This document shows positions 53,811 through 62,645 of a stretch of DNA of 64,000 nucleotides, in pieces. The DNA is from Duganella dendranthematis. GTDB lineage: Bacteria; Pseudomonadota; Gammaproteobacteria; Burkholderiales; Burkholderiaceae_D. Both the position numbers and the translations under genes were made by a program. How positions within the stretch are numbered: the first letter of the stretch is position 1; each line of letters starts with the position of its first letter. Under the pieces are notes generated by a model, which saw only the letters and a program-made list of their open reading frames with translations, was not told where the DNA came from and did not search any database. Location of the stretch: the NCBI RefSeq assembly GCF_012849375.1, contig NZ_CP051684.1, forward strand, positions 3,968,001 to 4,032,000. The letters are read 5' to 3'.

Positions 53811-55433
53811 ATGAAGACCTCCTACGTAGCATCCGCGCTGGCCATGAGCCTGGCGCTGGCATTTCCCGCTTACGCTGCCGACGCCGGCAAAACTGCCGTG
53901 GTGCAGGAAGCGCCGTTGCGCGCGCATCTGCAGTTTCTCGCCAGCGATTTGCTGGAAGGCCGCGGCACCGGTCAACGCGGCGGCGACCTGACGGTGGCGT
54001 ATCTGGAAGCGCAAGCCATGGCGCTGGGACTGAAGCCGGGCAACGGCAACAGCTTCCGCCAGCCGGTGCTGATCGCGGGCGTCAAGACGCAGCCGGCCGA
54101 CAGCACGCTGAAGCTGGAAGCGGGCGGCAAGCCGCTCGACATTTCCTTCGGCAAGGATTGGGTGTTTTCGCCAGGCGATGCAACCGCAGTGCACAGCTTC
54201 AATGCGGACCTGGTGTTCGTCGGTTACGGCATCACCGCACCGGATGAACAGTGGAACGATTACAAGGGCATGGACCTCAAAGGCAAGATCCTGGTCATGA
54301 TGGTCAATGACCCGCAGCCGACCGCCGAGCAGCCGAACCGTTTCAACGGCAAGGGCCTGACGTACTACGGCCGCTGGACCTACAAGTTTGAAGAAGCACA
54401 GCGCCAGGGCGCGGCCGGTGTGCTGCTGATTCATACCACGCCGACGGCGTCGTACGGCTGGAGCGTGATCCAGAACAGCTGGTCGGGCGTCGAGCGCTTC
54501 CAGCTGGCGGCCGGCACGCTGGGAACCCAGCTGCAAGGCTGGATGACGGACGACACGGCGCGCGCGCTGTTCACTGCGGCCGGACAGGATCTGGATGCAT
54601 TGCGCGCGGCTGCCGAGAAAAAGGACTTCAAGCCGGTACCGCTGGCCGCCAGGCTGAACGGCGAAATGAAGGCGGCGGTGCGCAAGGTCGAACAATTTAA
54701 CGTGGCGGCAGTGGTGCCGGGCACCGATCCCAAGCTGAAGGATGAAGTGGTTATTTACAGCGCGCACTGGGATCACTTGGGCAAGCAGGGCGATACGGGA
54801 GACACGATTTTCAACGGCGCGGTAGACAACGCCTCCGGCTCGGCGGCCCTGCTGGCGATGGCGGCGGAAGCGCAACGCGTGCCGGCCAAGCGCAGCCAGA
54901 TGTTTCTGTGGGTAGCGGCTGAAGAGCAGGGATTGCTGGGCAGCGCCGCCTACGCCTCGTCGCCGCTGTGGCCATTGGCCAGGACGGCGGCCAATCTGAA
55001 TCTGGACAGCCTGAACTTCGTCGGCGCCACGCGCGACATCGGCACGCAAGGCAGCGAACGTACCGAGTTGGGCAAGCTGGCCGAGACGGCAGCCAAAGCG
55101 ATGGGCATGCAGATCGCGGCCGCCAAGCCGGATCTCGCCGGTGGCTATTTCCGCAGCGACCACTTCAACTTTGCGAAAAATGGCGTGCCGGCGTTCTCGA
55201 TCGAATCGGGCCGGGACTACATCAAAGATCCGGCAGCGGCGAAAGCCAAGGCGCAGGCCTACGGCAAGCGCTACCACCAGGTCAGCGACGAATACGATGC
55301 GAGCTGGGACTTGTCGGGCATGGTGCAGACGGCCCAATACACGCTCAACCTCGGCCGCCTGATCGCCAACGCCGCCAAGCTCCCCGAGTGGAAAGCCGGC
55401 GACGCCTTCGCCGTCCCGCGCAACGCGAAGTGA
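53811..55433 (+). CDS. M28-family zinc aminopeptidase, exported
   Basis: 540-residue peptidase with signal peptide (ALAFPAYAAD). A PA domain insert (about 125-300; GKILVMMVNDPQ) precedes/interrupts the M28 catalytic domain. Zinc ligands and catalytic residues are visible: SAHWDHLG (His, Asp), GAVDNASGSAALL (Asp), AAEEQGLLG (Glu), NLDSLN (Asp) and RSDHFNF (His). Acts in the periplasm or outside on peptides. A long hairpin follows the gene. Confidence 0.92.
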   Translation: MKTSYVASALAMSLALAFPAYAADAGKTAVVQEAPLRAHLQFLASDLLEGRGTGQRGGDLTVAYLEAQAMALGLKPGNGNSFRQPVLIAGVKTQPADSTLKLEAGGKPLDISFGKDWVFSPGDATAVHSFNADLVFVGYGITAPDEQWNDYKGMDLKGKILVMMVNDPQPTAEQPNRFNGKGLTYYGRWTYKFEEAQRQGAAGVLLIHTTPTASYGWSVIQNSWSGVERFQLAAGTLGTQLQGWMTDDTARALFTAAGQDLDALRAAAEKKDFKPVPLAARLNGEMKAAVRKVEQFNVAAVVPGTDPKLKDEVVIYSAHWDHLGKQGDTGDTIFNGAVDNASGSAALLAMAAEAQRVPAKRSQMFLWVAAEEQGLLGSAAYASSPLWPLARTAANLNLDSLNFVGATRDIGTQGSERTELGKLAETAAKAMGMQIAAAKPDLAGGYFRSDHFNFAKNGVPAFSIESGRDYIKDPAAAKAKAQAYGKRYHQVSDEYDASWDLSGMVQTAQYTLNLGRLIANAAKLPEWKAGDAFAVPRNAK

Positions 55434-55459
55434 TCTGTTGATGTGCCTAAGTAGCTGAG

Positions 55460-55507
55460 TTCATGCAGCGGATACGGTGTCAGGATTGACACCGTATCGT
55501 GCATGAA
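55460..55507. repeat. 48-bp near-perfect hairpin after the M28 gene
   Basis: Inner stem of 12 perfect pairs (GATACGGTGTCA/TGACACCGTATC, loop GGAT) and an outer stem of 8 (TTCATGCA/TGCATGAA), joined by a GCG/G bulge. AACAAAAATG follows rather than a T-tract, so simple intrinsic termination is unlikely. Confidence 0.7.
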
Positions 55508-55534
55508 CAAAAATGAGCTACAGGATCAGGCATT

Positions 55535-55745
55535 ATCTGTCTCCCAGCGGCCAGGACGAAGTGAGCGTCTGACTATCGCGTCTGCGCGACAGGCAAGCGC
55601 GCGTAAGCATTACGCGCCGCCTGAATCGGCTTGTGGGCGGCAATTTTGGCGATCACCATTATTGCCGGGATGGCGTGTAGGAGTTGCGGATCTCTGTAGC
55701 CCGCGCCTGTTCACACTGGCAGGATTGGAAACAAAGAGGCACGAT
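55535..55745 (+). pseudogene. decayed RelE/HI1419-type toxin gene
   Basis: In one frame the translation gives RLRDRQARVSITRRLNRLV then GGNFGDHH and GV-stop-ELRI. This matches the LRDRxAR...RL.RL..GNFGD...GV.ELRI pattern of HI1419/HigB-like (RelE/ParE) toxins. It carries in-frame stops (TGA near 55574, TAG near 55679) and lacks the C-terminal GGDKS region; the sequence after ELRI shifts frame. It directly precedes an antitoxin-like gene in the usual toxin-first order of this family. Confidence 0.6.
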
Positions 55746-55988
55746 ATGAGAGACCGGGACCATGATACGGCGATGGCGGAGCTACTGGCAGCAGATCACG
55801 CCTACGCGACTGAATTGTTGCGCAGCGTTCTGTCTGACGGTAATGCGGCTGAACTGGATGTCACTTTGCGCCAAATGTGGCTCGCCTTCGGTATTGAAGG
55901 CGAGACAACATCGTTAAAAATGCTGCTCGCCGTCGTCGATCATATGGGAATGCAGCTCTCCATCGCGCCTAATGAAAGCCGAGGGTGA
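55746..55988 (+). CDS. remnant antitoxin-like protein (HI1420-type)
   Basis: 80-residue frame. Its first half (about 1-40, helical, LRSVLSDGNAAELDV) and its end (MLLAVVDHMGMQLSI) match the flanks of HI1420-type antitoxins, whose middle helix-turn-helix seems deleted or diverged. It overlaps the 3' end of the MshEN gene by 20 bp on the opposite strand. Possibly non-functional; a longer frame beginning at 55503 is an artefact through the toxin remnant. Confidence 0.5.
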   Translation: MRDRDHDTAMAELLAADHAYATELLRSVLSDGNAAELDVTLRQMWLAFGIEGETTSLKMLLAVVDHMGMQLSIAPNESRG

Positions 55989-56646
55989 TGGTGGTGCCGG
56001 TCAGGTCGATGCCTTTGATCGAGATGCTGCCGAAGCTGCTGCCTTCGGTGCCACGCACGCGGATGTTGTTGAAGGCGATTTCGCCGATCGATGACGGTAG
56101 GTTCAGCGTCAGGCTGCCGTCCTTGTTGAGCGTGGCGGCGGCTCTGCTGGCGTCGTAGACGACGTTTTTCATGCTGGTGTCGGCTTCGAGGAAACCCAGC
56201 ACCGGATTCAGTAGCTTGCTGATGTCGCCCACGACTTCCAGGTTGTTGCTCCTGGCGTGTTTGACGGCGTTGACCAGGTCGTCGCTCAAGCCCTGCGCCG
56301 AGGTGTCGCCCAGTTCTTCTTCGCTCAGCGCGCGCAGCGCACGGGTAGCGGGGGCGCTGGAGCTCATGGCTGCCGCAGGCAACGCGGTGGCGGCGTAGGT
56401 CTCCATCGGCGCCAGCAGCGAGGTGGCGATGGCTGCCGCCAACCGCAGCCGTCGTTGCTTGCGCAGTGCGTCTTCGATGTGCTGGTGGGTGATGAGGTTG
56501 AGCTCGGCGAAGATGTCGCCCAGCCGCTGGCCGGTCTGCCGTTGCAGCGCGATCGCGCTGGCCAGTTGGTCCTCGGTAATCAGCTTCTGTTTGACCAGCA
56601 GCTGACCCAGCAGCGATTTATTCTGATTGTTTGTTAGCCATCCCAT
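55969..56646 (-). CDS. MshEN-like domain / transmembrane / FilA-like C-terminal chimera
   Basis: 225-residue protein. Residues about 10-62 are a MshEN (GspE N-terminal) domain with two repeats (LLGQLLVKQKLITEDQL, RLGDIFAELNLITHQHI), a fold that binds c-di-GMP in MshE. A hydrophobic segment follows (LRLAAAIATSLLAPMETYAA), then LSEEELGDTSAQGL. The last 35 residues (SSFGSISIKGIDLTGTTI...) align with the C-termini of the FilA-like proteins at 62005 and 62646 (ASFGSVAMNQIDMRGTTV...). The start has AGGAGACA upstream. Last gene of the fil-like minus-strand operon. Function unknown; membrane topology is inferred. Confidence 0.75.
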   Translation of the reverse strand: MGWLTNNQNKSLLGQLLVKQKLITEDQLASAIALQRQTGQRLGDIFAELNLITHQHIEDALRKQRRLRLAAAIATSLLAPMETYAATALPAAAMSSSAPATRALRALSEEELGDTSAQGLSDDLVNAVKHARSNNLEVVGDISKLLNPVLGFLEADTSMKNVVYDASRAAATLNKDGSLTLNLPSSIGEIAFNNIRVRGTEGSSFGSISIKGIDLTGTTITLGFH

Positions 56647-57598
56647 GGCTGTCTCCTTTTTTATGCTGGATGTCCGACGGCGCCATGCCGAACCAGCGTT
56701 TGCATGCCCGGTAAAATGCGCTCGGCTCCGAGAAGCCCAATTGGAAGCTGAGCATCTTCAGCGACAGCTCGCCCGCGCTCAGCGATTGCCGCGCCAGTTC
56801 GCGCCGGGTGTCGTCGACCAGGTTGGTGAAGCTGGTGCCTTCTTCGGCCAGCCGGCGCTGCAAGGTGCGTTCGCTCATCATCATCTGGGCGGCGACGTCG
56901 TCCCGGTGCGGCGGGCCTTTCGGCAGCAGGCTGGCCAGCAAGGTCTGCACCTTGGCGCTGAAGGTTGGCGGTTCGGCCGCCGCCAGCGAGGCCAGTACCT
57001 GTTCGCCGCCGCCGTTGATTAGCGGCGGAGTGGCGGGCAGCGCGGCGACCAGGTCGGTATCGGAAAATTCCATGACGTTGTGCGGCATGGCGAAGCGCAC
57101 CGGGCAGCCGAAGGTGTCTTCATAGGCGCGGGCGTTGGCCGGTTCGGGGAACGCGTATTCCACCACCACCGGCGCCACGTCGTCGCGGCCGGCGGCGCAG
57201 CGTAGCGAGCGCAACAGCACGCACCAGACGAAGTCGTAGCGCTGCTGCGGCACCTCGCGCCGCGCACCGGGCAGCAGCAGGCCAACGCGGGTGTGGCCCT
57301 GGAAGCGCTCGATCGAGCTTTGCACCGTCGGCGACACCAGCATGATGTGGCCCATCACGCCCAGCCAGCCGAGCCGGTGCGGCGCCGAGATTTTCAGGCC
57401 GATCAGCGGATCGCCCGACTGCGCCACCAGCAGTTCCCACAGGTGGCTCAGTTTGTCCGACAGCGTCAGCGCATCGCACGCCAGGCCGTCGCCTTCGTCC
57501 AGGCCGGCTTGCTGGAACAGCGCATCGGCCTGCACGCCGGACTGCGCCAGCCGTGATTTCACGCCGCGCACCAGATGCAGGGCGGAAGAGTACGTCAT
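56618..57598 (-). CDS. AraC-family regulator with arabinose-binding-like domain
   Basis: 326-residue regulator of the OruR/ArgR-like AraC group. The N-terminal half is the PF12625-type sensor (LWELLVAQSGDPLIGLKI, LGWLGVMGHIM); the C-terminus has the AraC helix-turn-helix (MMSERTLQRRLAEEGTSF, LGFSEPSAFYRACKRWFG). It overlaps the DUF2059 stop (ATGA) and the following MshEN gene by 29 bp, so it is part of the fil-like operon and probably its regulator. Ligand unknown. Confidence 0.87.
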   Translation of the reverse strand: MTYSSALHLVRGVKSRLAQSGVQADALFQQAGLDEGDGLACDALTLSDKLSHLWELLVAQSGDPLIGLKISAPHRLGWLGVMGHIMLVSPTVQSSIERFQGHTRVGLLLPGARREVPQQRYDFVWCVLLRSLRCAAGRDDVAPVVVEYAFPEPANARAYEDTFGCPVRFAMPHNVMEFSDTDLVAALPATPPLINGGGEQVLASLAAAEPPTFSAKVQTLLASLLPKGPPHRDDVAAQMMMSERTLQRRLAEEGTSFTNLVDDTRRELARQSLSAGELSLKMLSFQLGFSEPSAFYRACKRWFGMAPSDIQHKKGDSHGMANKQSE

Positions 57599-58137
57599 GG
57601 CGTGACCGCAGCGCGCAGGCGCAGGCCGATTTTTTCTTTCAACCCTTGCAGCTTGGGATCGATTACCGCGCGGGTGTCGGTCGCCACGCCTTCGCCCAGG
57701 GTTTTCTGCATTTCCGGCAGCATGGCTTCAAACTTTTTCTTGACCGGCGACTCCAGGATGGCGATCAGCTGCTTCAGCTCTTCTTCCGTGTAGCGTTCGG
57801 CCAGCATCGGCGCGATGGTGATGGGAATCAGCTTGTCCGCGCTGGCGCGGGTGATCGGCGTGGCCTCGTTCATGAACTGCTTGGCTTCGCCGACGATGTC
57901 GGTCATGGCCGCGTCGCGCTTGTCCGCTGCGGCGCGTCCTTGCAGCATGGCGCGCGCCTGCTGCACGGCGTCGGCCACCGGCACTTGCAGCATCGATTGG
58001 CCGATGTTGTCGATGTTCCACAGCTTCAGCACGTGGTCCACCAGCGCCTGCTTGGACGCCGAGACCGGCGCCGCGTGCGCGTGCAGGCAAGCCGCGCTCA
58101 ACGTCAGCAAGGCCAGGTGATGTTTTATTTTTCTCAT
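57595..58137 (-). CDS. DUF2059 exported protein
   Basis: 180-residue predicted periplasmic protein with a signal peptide (LALLTLSAACLHAHA). The second half carries the DUF2059 pattern (IAPMLAERYTEEELKQLIAILESPVKKKFEAML), helical and of unknown function. The internal ATG giving a signal peptide is chosen over an upstream frame. It lies between the FadL-like gene and the AraC gene in the fil-like operon. Confidence 0.82.
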   Translation of the reverse strand: MRKIKHHLALLTLSAACLHAHAAPVSASKQALVDHVLKLWNIDNIGQSMLQVPVADAVQQARAMLQGRAAADKRDAAMTDIVGEAKQFMNEATPITRASADKLIPITIAPMLAERYTEEELKQLIAILESPVKKKFEAMLPEMQKTLGEGVATDTRAVIDPKLQGLKEKIGLRLRAAVTP

Positions 58138-58153
58138 GATGTGCTCCTCCAGA

Positions 58154-59752
58154 TCAGAAACGCTTGTTGATTTCAAAGCCAAAATAACGGACGTGGATGT
58201 CGCCGCGCACGTCCTGTCCCGCGTACGGGTTGTAGATGATGTTGAGGAAGGTGTTGCAGTTCATATTGCAGCTGGTATTGGCCGGTGCGTTGAACTTGCC
58301 GGTCATGTACGAACCGGTGATGTTGATGTCGGTATTCTTGTTCAGCTTGAAGCCGATGCCGGCGCTGAGCAGCCGGGTGTCCGGCAGCGGCGCCAGCAGA
58401 TCGATCTTGTCGGTCGGGACCGAACTCTTGCGCGGCTCGAAGCCGAGCCGGATCGACAGCCGGTCGATCGGATTCAGTTGCAGCCCGTAAGCGAAGTTGA
58501 CCACGCTCTTGTAGCCGCGCGGGATCACCAGCTTGCCCGAGTCCGGAATCCCGTACAGCCGCGCCACCTCCAGCAGCTTGACGCTCTGGTCGAACTGGAA
58601 GCGCAGCGCATCCCATTCGCTCCAGCGGGCATAGCTGGCGTCGACGTTCAGCTGGATGTATTTCACCGGCTTGAGCTTGATGCCGACTTGCAGGTGGGCA
58701 GGGAAAGGAATGGTCGCGCTCATATTGCCCTTCTGCTCGGCCGGAATCGACGACGGAAAGCCCAGCACCGCGCCGGCGATCGGTCCCAGCAGGCTGGCGT
58801 TCATGCCGCGTACAAAGTTGCGCAACATTGGATCGGTGGTGAACACGTAGTTGCCGGTGTAGTGGGTTTTCGAGCCGCCCTGGTAGACCGCGCCGATCGC
58901 CAGCTTGGGCGACGGTTCCCACAGCACGCCGAAGTTGATGGTGGGGTCGAACGGCGCGGTCAGCTCCACCCGCATATTGGCCGCCTTCTTGAACGGGCTG
59001 ACCATGCCGTCCTTGCCGCCGCCGCACACGCCAAAGCCGAACACGTCGATGATGTTGCCGCCGTCTTCCGGACACCAGCCTTTTTGCAGCTGGCCGAACA
59101 CGCCCAGCAATTCGTTGGGGAAGCGCATGTTGGTGTCGACCACAAACGCCGCGTGCGCGATCGGCACCGAGACGCCGAAGCGCAGCGTGTCCGAATACTT
59201 GTAGCCGACCGACGGCGCGGCGTACACCAGCCGCTGGATCTGCAACTGCCGGCCCTGGTACTGGCCAGGATCGTTGGGATCGGTGGTGCGGTCCAGGCTC
59301 ATCGCCTGCGCCATATAGCTGTCGGTGGCGAAGGTCCACGGCGAGCCGGCCTTGTTCCACGCCATGCCGATGCCGGGCACGGCCACCGCCGGCAAGCGCC
59401 AGCCCGGCATGCCGTAGCCGGGCACGTACATGATCTGCCGCACCGGTCCGGTGGAGGTGTTGGACAGCGGATCGTCGCGCCAGCCGCCGACGTCGAAACC
59501 CTGGCCGGGCGTGAAGCTGGCGCTGGTGCGGATCGACGCCACGAAGTTGTGGATGCTTTCGCTGTCGCCGGTCAGCCGCGCCAGCCCGGCCGGGTTGAAG
59601 TGGATCGACTGGATGCCGGGCGGATCGGCCGTCACGGCATTGCCCATCGCCATGGCCACCACGCTGGTGGTCAGGTTTTCGGTCAGCGCAGCATGGACCG
59701 GCGCAGCAAACGCGCAGGCCACGGCGGCGGCGATGGCGAGACGGCGCATCAT
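58154..59752 (-). CDS. FadL/OmpP1-family outer-membrane protein (FilD-like)
   Basis: 532-residue outer-membrane beta-barrel of the FadL/OmpP1/TodX type. After the signal peptide, AMAMGNAVTADPPGIQSIHFNPAGLARL is the family's N-terminal hatch region (quoted here in part: NAVTADPPG and HFNPAGLARL). The barrel ends in NKRF. FadL proteins pass hydrophobic molecules, but in the fil (putative pilus) cluster of Acinetobacter a FadL-like protein accompanies a C39 peptidase, as here. Start overlaps the upstream gene's stop (TAATG). Confidence 0.8.
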   Translation of the reverse strand: MMRRLAIAAAVACAFAAPVHAALTENLTTSVVAMAMGNAVTADPPGIQSIHFNPAGLARLTGDSESIHNFVASIRTSASFTPGQGFDVGGWRDDPLSNTSTGPVRQIMYVPGYGMPGWRLPAVAVPGIGMAWNKAGSPWTFATDSYMAQAMSLDRTTDPNDPGQYQGRQLQIQRLVYAAPSVGYKYSDTLRFGVSVPIAHAAFVVDTNMRFPNELLGVFGQLQKGWCPEDGGNIIDVFGFGVCGGGKDGMVSPFKKAANMRVELTAPFDPTINFGVLWEPSPKLAIGAVYQGGSKTHYTGNYVFTTDPMLRNFVRGMNASLLGPIAGAVLGFPSSIPAEQKGNMSATIPFPAHLQVGIKLKPVKYIQLNVDASYARWSEWDALRFQFDQSVKLLEVARLYGIPDSGKLVIPRGYKSVVNFAYGLQLNPIDRLSIRLGFEPRKSSVPTDKIDLLAPLPDTRLLSAGIGFKLNKNTDINITGSYMTGKFNAPANTSCNMNCNTFLNIIYNPYAGQDVRGDIHVRYFGFEINKRF

Positions 59753-60762
59753 TACAGGCTCAGCGGAATGTTCATGCCGACCACCAGGTTAGGCGAATCC
59801 GGCGTGACGCCGATGCCGACCGAGAAATTGACCGTGGTCTTGGGTGAGATGCGGTAGCCCAGTCCCAGGTTGAGGATGCCCGAAGTCTGCATGTGCGTCT
59901 TGGCCTCCAGGCCGTCGGCAAAGCGCAGCTTGGAACCGGCCGAAATCGCTTCCTGGAACGACACCGTGGTCGAGATGCCGTACGACAGCGCATAGGCGAA
60001 GCCGACGCCGAAACCGAAGCTGCTGCCGGGCTGCACACGCGTCAGGATGCGCGAGCCGTTGATCTGCCACAGGTCTTTGGCCGGCGCGCTGACCGTGTAG
60101 TTGAGCGAACCGAACAGCGCGACCGGGTCGACGATCTTGTTGACGTTGAGGCCGACCGTCAGCGCGCCGACGCCGCTGCCGGTCGCTTCGCCGGTGCCGG
60201 CGATGATCTTGAACGGGCTGCGGCCGGTCGGCAGGCGGACGTTGCTGACCACGGTGAGATTCGGCGTGTCGCGGCGCGCCTCGAACGGCTGCCAGCGCAC
60301 GCCGGCGCTGATGTCGCCGAGCGAATTGGACATGCCGCTGCGCGCCGCCGTGTCGGCATAGCGCGAGATCAGCGGCAGCGTAACGTTGGTGGTCAGGTTG
60401 TCGCGCAGGCCGTAGTCGGCCGACAGCGTGTTGGTGACCGTGTGCGAGTTGTTGTTTTCGATGTTGAACAGCGTGGCGTTGCCGTTGGCGATGTCGGTGA
60501 CGATGCGCTCTTCGCCGACGTAGCTGTAGCTGAGGTCATAGTTCAGCGCGATCTGGCCGGTGCGGATTAGCGAGTATTGCTTGTCGACGGCGGTCAGCGT
60601 CTGTTTCAGCAGCGCGCTCTGGTCGCCTTCGCCTTCCTTCTTGGCCAGCGCGTCGCGCGCATCGGCGGTGGTGGCGGTGGCCGCAGGGGGCGTTTGTTGG
60701 GCGAGGGCAGAGGTCGCGGTCAGCGCAACGGCGACGGCAATAGCAGTGGTACGGAACATCAT
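59752..60762 (-). CDS. outer-membrane beta-barrel protein (FilC-like)
   Basis: 336-residue exported protein with signal peptide (ALTATSALAQ), a helical linker (about 30-65) and beta-barrel-like repeats of alternating residues ending in NIPLSL. It resembles transporter-like proteins of the MetA-pathway/phenol type barrel annotated as FilC in Acinetobacter; naming is from memory of that cluster. GGAAG precedes the paired ATGs. Translationally coupled to the FadL-like gene. Confidence 0.72.
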   Translation of the reverse strand: MMFRTTAIAVAVALTATSALAQQTPPAATATTADARDALAKKEGEGDQSALLKQTLTAVDKQYSLIRTGQIALNYDLSYSYVGEERIVTDIANGNATLFNIENNNSHTVTNTLSADYGLRDNLTTNVTLPLISRYADTAARSGMSNSLGDISAGVRWQPFEARRDTPNLTVVSNVRLPTGRSPFKIIAGTGEATGSGVGALTVGLNVNKIVDPVALFGSLNYTVSAPAKDLWQINGSRILTRVQPGSSFGFGVGFAYALSYGISTTVSFQEAISAGSKLRFADGLEAKTHMQTSGILNLGLGYRISPKTTVNFSVGIGVTPDSPNLVVGMNIPLSL

Positions 60763-60800
60763 ATCGGCTTCCTTGTGAGAGTGAGTGCGCTGGGGAGGGG

Positions 60801-61568
60801 TTAGTTACGGTGCATCCAGGTGCCGGCCGCGCCGGAATTGACGGCGCGCATCAGCAGCAGGGCGCTGTTGCTGAGCGCTTCCTGCCGGCCCTTGCCGGTC
60901 ACGCGGTCCATGTCGACCACGCCCAGTTCCTGGTCGTTGAGGGCCAGCTGGCCGAGCGGCGCCTGGCCCTTGGCCGGCGAGATGATGAACAGGGTGTTCT
61001 TGTCCCACCAGCGGGCGAACTCTTCGACCGAAAACACGATGTTGCCGGCCGAGGGATCGGCCAGGTAGACCACACCGTCGCGGATGCCGCGCAGCACCAC
61101 GAAGTGCTTGGCGCCGGCATAGTCGATCGGCACGATGGCCGGCTCGGTCAGTGTCTGCAAGTCCTTGATCTCGGCCTTGAAGCCGGCGCCGGACAGGCCC
61201 ATCGAGCCGACGTAGCGCTTCATGTCGAGCAGCGAAAAGCCGCGCCGCTCGATGATCTTGTCCTTCTCGCCCTTGTCCAGCATGCCTTCCATGGCTTGCT
61301 GCTCGTTGACCATCACGCCCAGGTGGTAGTTGAGGATGGTGACCAGCGCCGCCGAGCCGCAGCTGTAGTCGAACGCCTGACGGACGATGTGTTTGTACTT
61401 GAGTTCGGAGAACGGCTCCATCTGCACCGACTGCACGTAGCCGCCGCCGCCCAACTGCGTTTGCGGCATCTCGAACTGGCTCTTGGGCCGGTCCTGCGGT
61501 TCGTGTCGCGACATGACACCGGCGCCGCCGATCAGCACGGCGACCACACCCAGCAATAGCATCAGCAT
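60801..61568 (-). CDS. membrane-anchored C39 family peptidase (FilB-like)
   Basis: 255-residue protein with one N-terminal transmembrane helix (LMLLLGVVAVLIGGAGVM) and a C39 peptidase domain predicted to face the periplasm. Catalytic residues are visible: Cys in DYSCGSAAL (about residue 70) with upstream Gln in VRQAF, His in KHFVVLRG and Asp in YLADPSAG. No ABC transporter domains are present, unlike bacteriocin exporters. First gene of the minus-strand fil-like operon, divergent from the FilA-like genes, which are candidate substrates. Confidence 0.82.
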   Translation of the reverse strand: MLMLLLGVVAVLIGGAGVMSRHEPQDRPKSQFEMPQTQLGGGGYVQSVQMEPFSELKYKHIVRQAFDYSCGSAALVTILNYHLGVMVNEQQAMEGMLDKGEKDKIIERRGFSLLDMKRYVGSMGLSGAGFKAEIKDLQTLTEPAIVPIDYAGAKHFVVLRGIRDGVVYLADPSAGNIVFSVEEFARWWDKNTLFIISPAKGQAPLGQLALNDQELGVVDMDRVTGKGRQEALSNSALLLMRAVNSGAAGTWMHRN

Positions 61569-62004
61569 GGGCTAGCCTCTTACGCGGGCGCGCGAAAACG
61601 TGTCGGCTTGCGTAGCGCTGGCGTGCGCTCCGCCCAGAGGCGTCGGGCGCCCCGTTGTTGTGTTCATGCTGTCTCCGTTATTCTAGATTAGTACGGTCGT
61701 GCTTTATTTAAGCGGCAACTCGTCTTTTCATTTTTGTAATTTATTAACGCATGTTTGGGCTTGCCATCGCAGCTACTTTTTTAGAAATGTGACTCTAGGT
61801 TTTCTTCTGCAACTTATGCTATCGCGCGCAACAGTGCAGCAACCGCCGCGTCGCTCTGCTGGCTCCCGGGGCCAAGCGGTTGGCTTTGGCGGTCAGCGCG
61901 ACGAACTGGACCCGTGGCGGCAACGACTCATAAGATTGTTTTTAATTAATAGTCAAATATTAAGAGTTTTACGAAAAAAACCAACCACAACCGGAGATAC
62001 CCAC
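61569..62004. promoter_or_regulatory. divergent control region of the fil-like cluster
   Basis: 436 bp between filB-like and filA-like starts without a credible gene. The part next to filA (61680-61760 and 61940-61990) is AT-rich, unlike the genome, and should hold the filA promoter. GGAGA precedes the filA-like ATG at 62005. No perfect palindrome longer than about 8 bp was noticed by eye. Confidence 0.5.
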
Positions 62005-62514
62005 ATGCAGACCATCAAAACCATTCTGGCCGCCGCCCTCGCCACCGCAGCTTTCTCGGCCTCGGCCATGACCCCGATCCAGGATGCCGAGCTGAGCACC
62101 GTCAGCGGCCAGGACGGCGTCTCCATCGCCGCCAACCTGAACATCAAGATCAACTCGTTCACCTACACCGACACCGATGCGCTCGACGCCAACGGCCTGG
62201 GCGGCGGTTCGGTGTCGTTCAACGGCATCAAGGTCAACGGCCTGATCGCTGCCAACATCGACATCCTGTCGCGCAACTCCTTCCTGGCAGCGGCGACCGC
62301 CGCCGGCGTGACCAATCCAGGCACCTTCTACAACGCCACCACCGGCGGCGACGTGGTGCAGATCGCCATTCCGCAAAGCGTGGTGGCCGATGGTCACTAC
62401 CTGAACGTGTCGGTTGACGCCATCAAGATGGGCAACAACGCTGCCTCGTTCGGCTCGGTCGCGATGAACCAGATCGACATGCGCGGCACCACCGTCTGGA
62501 TCTTCGCGCACTAA
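62005..62514 (+). CDS. DUF6160 / FilA-like exported protein, copy 1
   Basis: 169-residue protein with a Sec signal peptide ending FSASA, followed immediately by TPIQDAELSTVSGQDG, an ELSxVxGQ motif like a double-glycine leader with Gln in place of the second Gly. The remainder is a beta-rich, Asn/Asp/Gly-rich domain (NLNIKINSFTYTDTDALD, FGSVAMNQIDMRGTTVWIF). Matches DUF6160 proteins, called FilA in the putative pilus cluster of Acinetobacter. Nearly identical to copy 2. May be the major surface or fibre subunit; inferred. Confidence 0.8.
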   Translation: MQTIKTILAAALATAAFSASAMTPIQDAELSTVSGQDGVSIAANLNIKINSFTYTDTDALDANGLGGGSVSFNGIKVNGLIAANIDILSRNSFLAAATAAGVTNPGTFYNATTGGDVVQIAIPQSVVADGHYLNVSVDAIKMGNNAASFGSVAMNQIDMRGTTVWIFAH

Positions 62515-62645
62515 TCGCGCGGCGGCTCGTGACGCATGTAGCTTGGCTTGGTGCGTCATGGCGCTGGCAGTAACGGCGGCCTAACATGGTTGTCGCGGTA
62601 ACCAAAAAACATAACCCAAACATACATATTTAGGAGACTGATTCC

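Noticed and set aside
61699..62004. Possible 102-residue N-terminal extension of FilA-like copy 1
   Set aside because: The extension has no signal peptide and spans an AT-rich promoter-like region; the ATG at 62005 has GGAGA and a proper signal peptide, as in copy 2.
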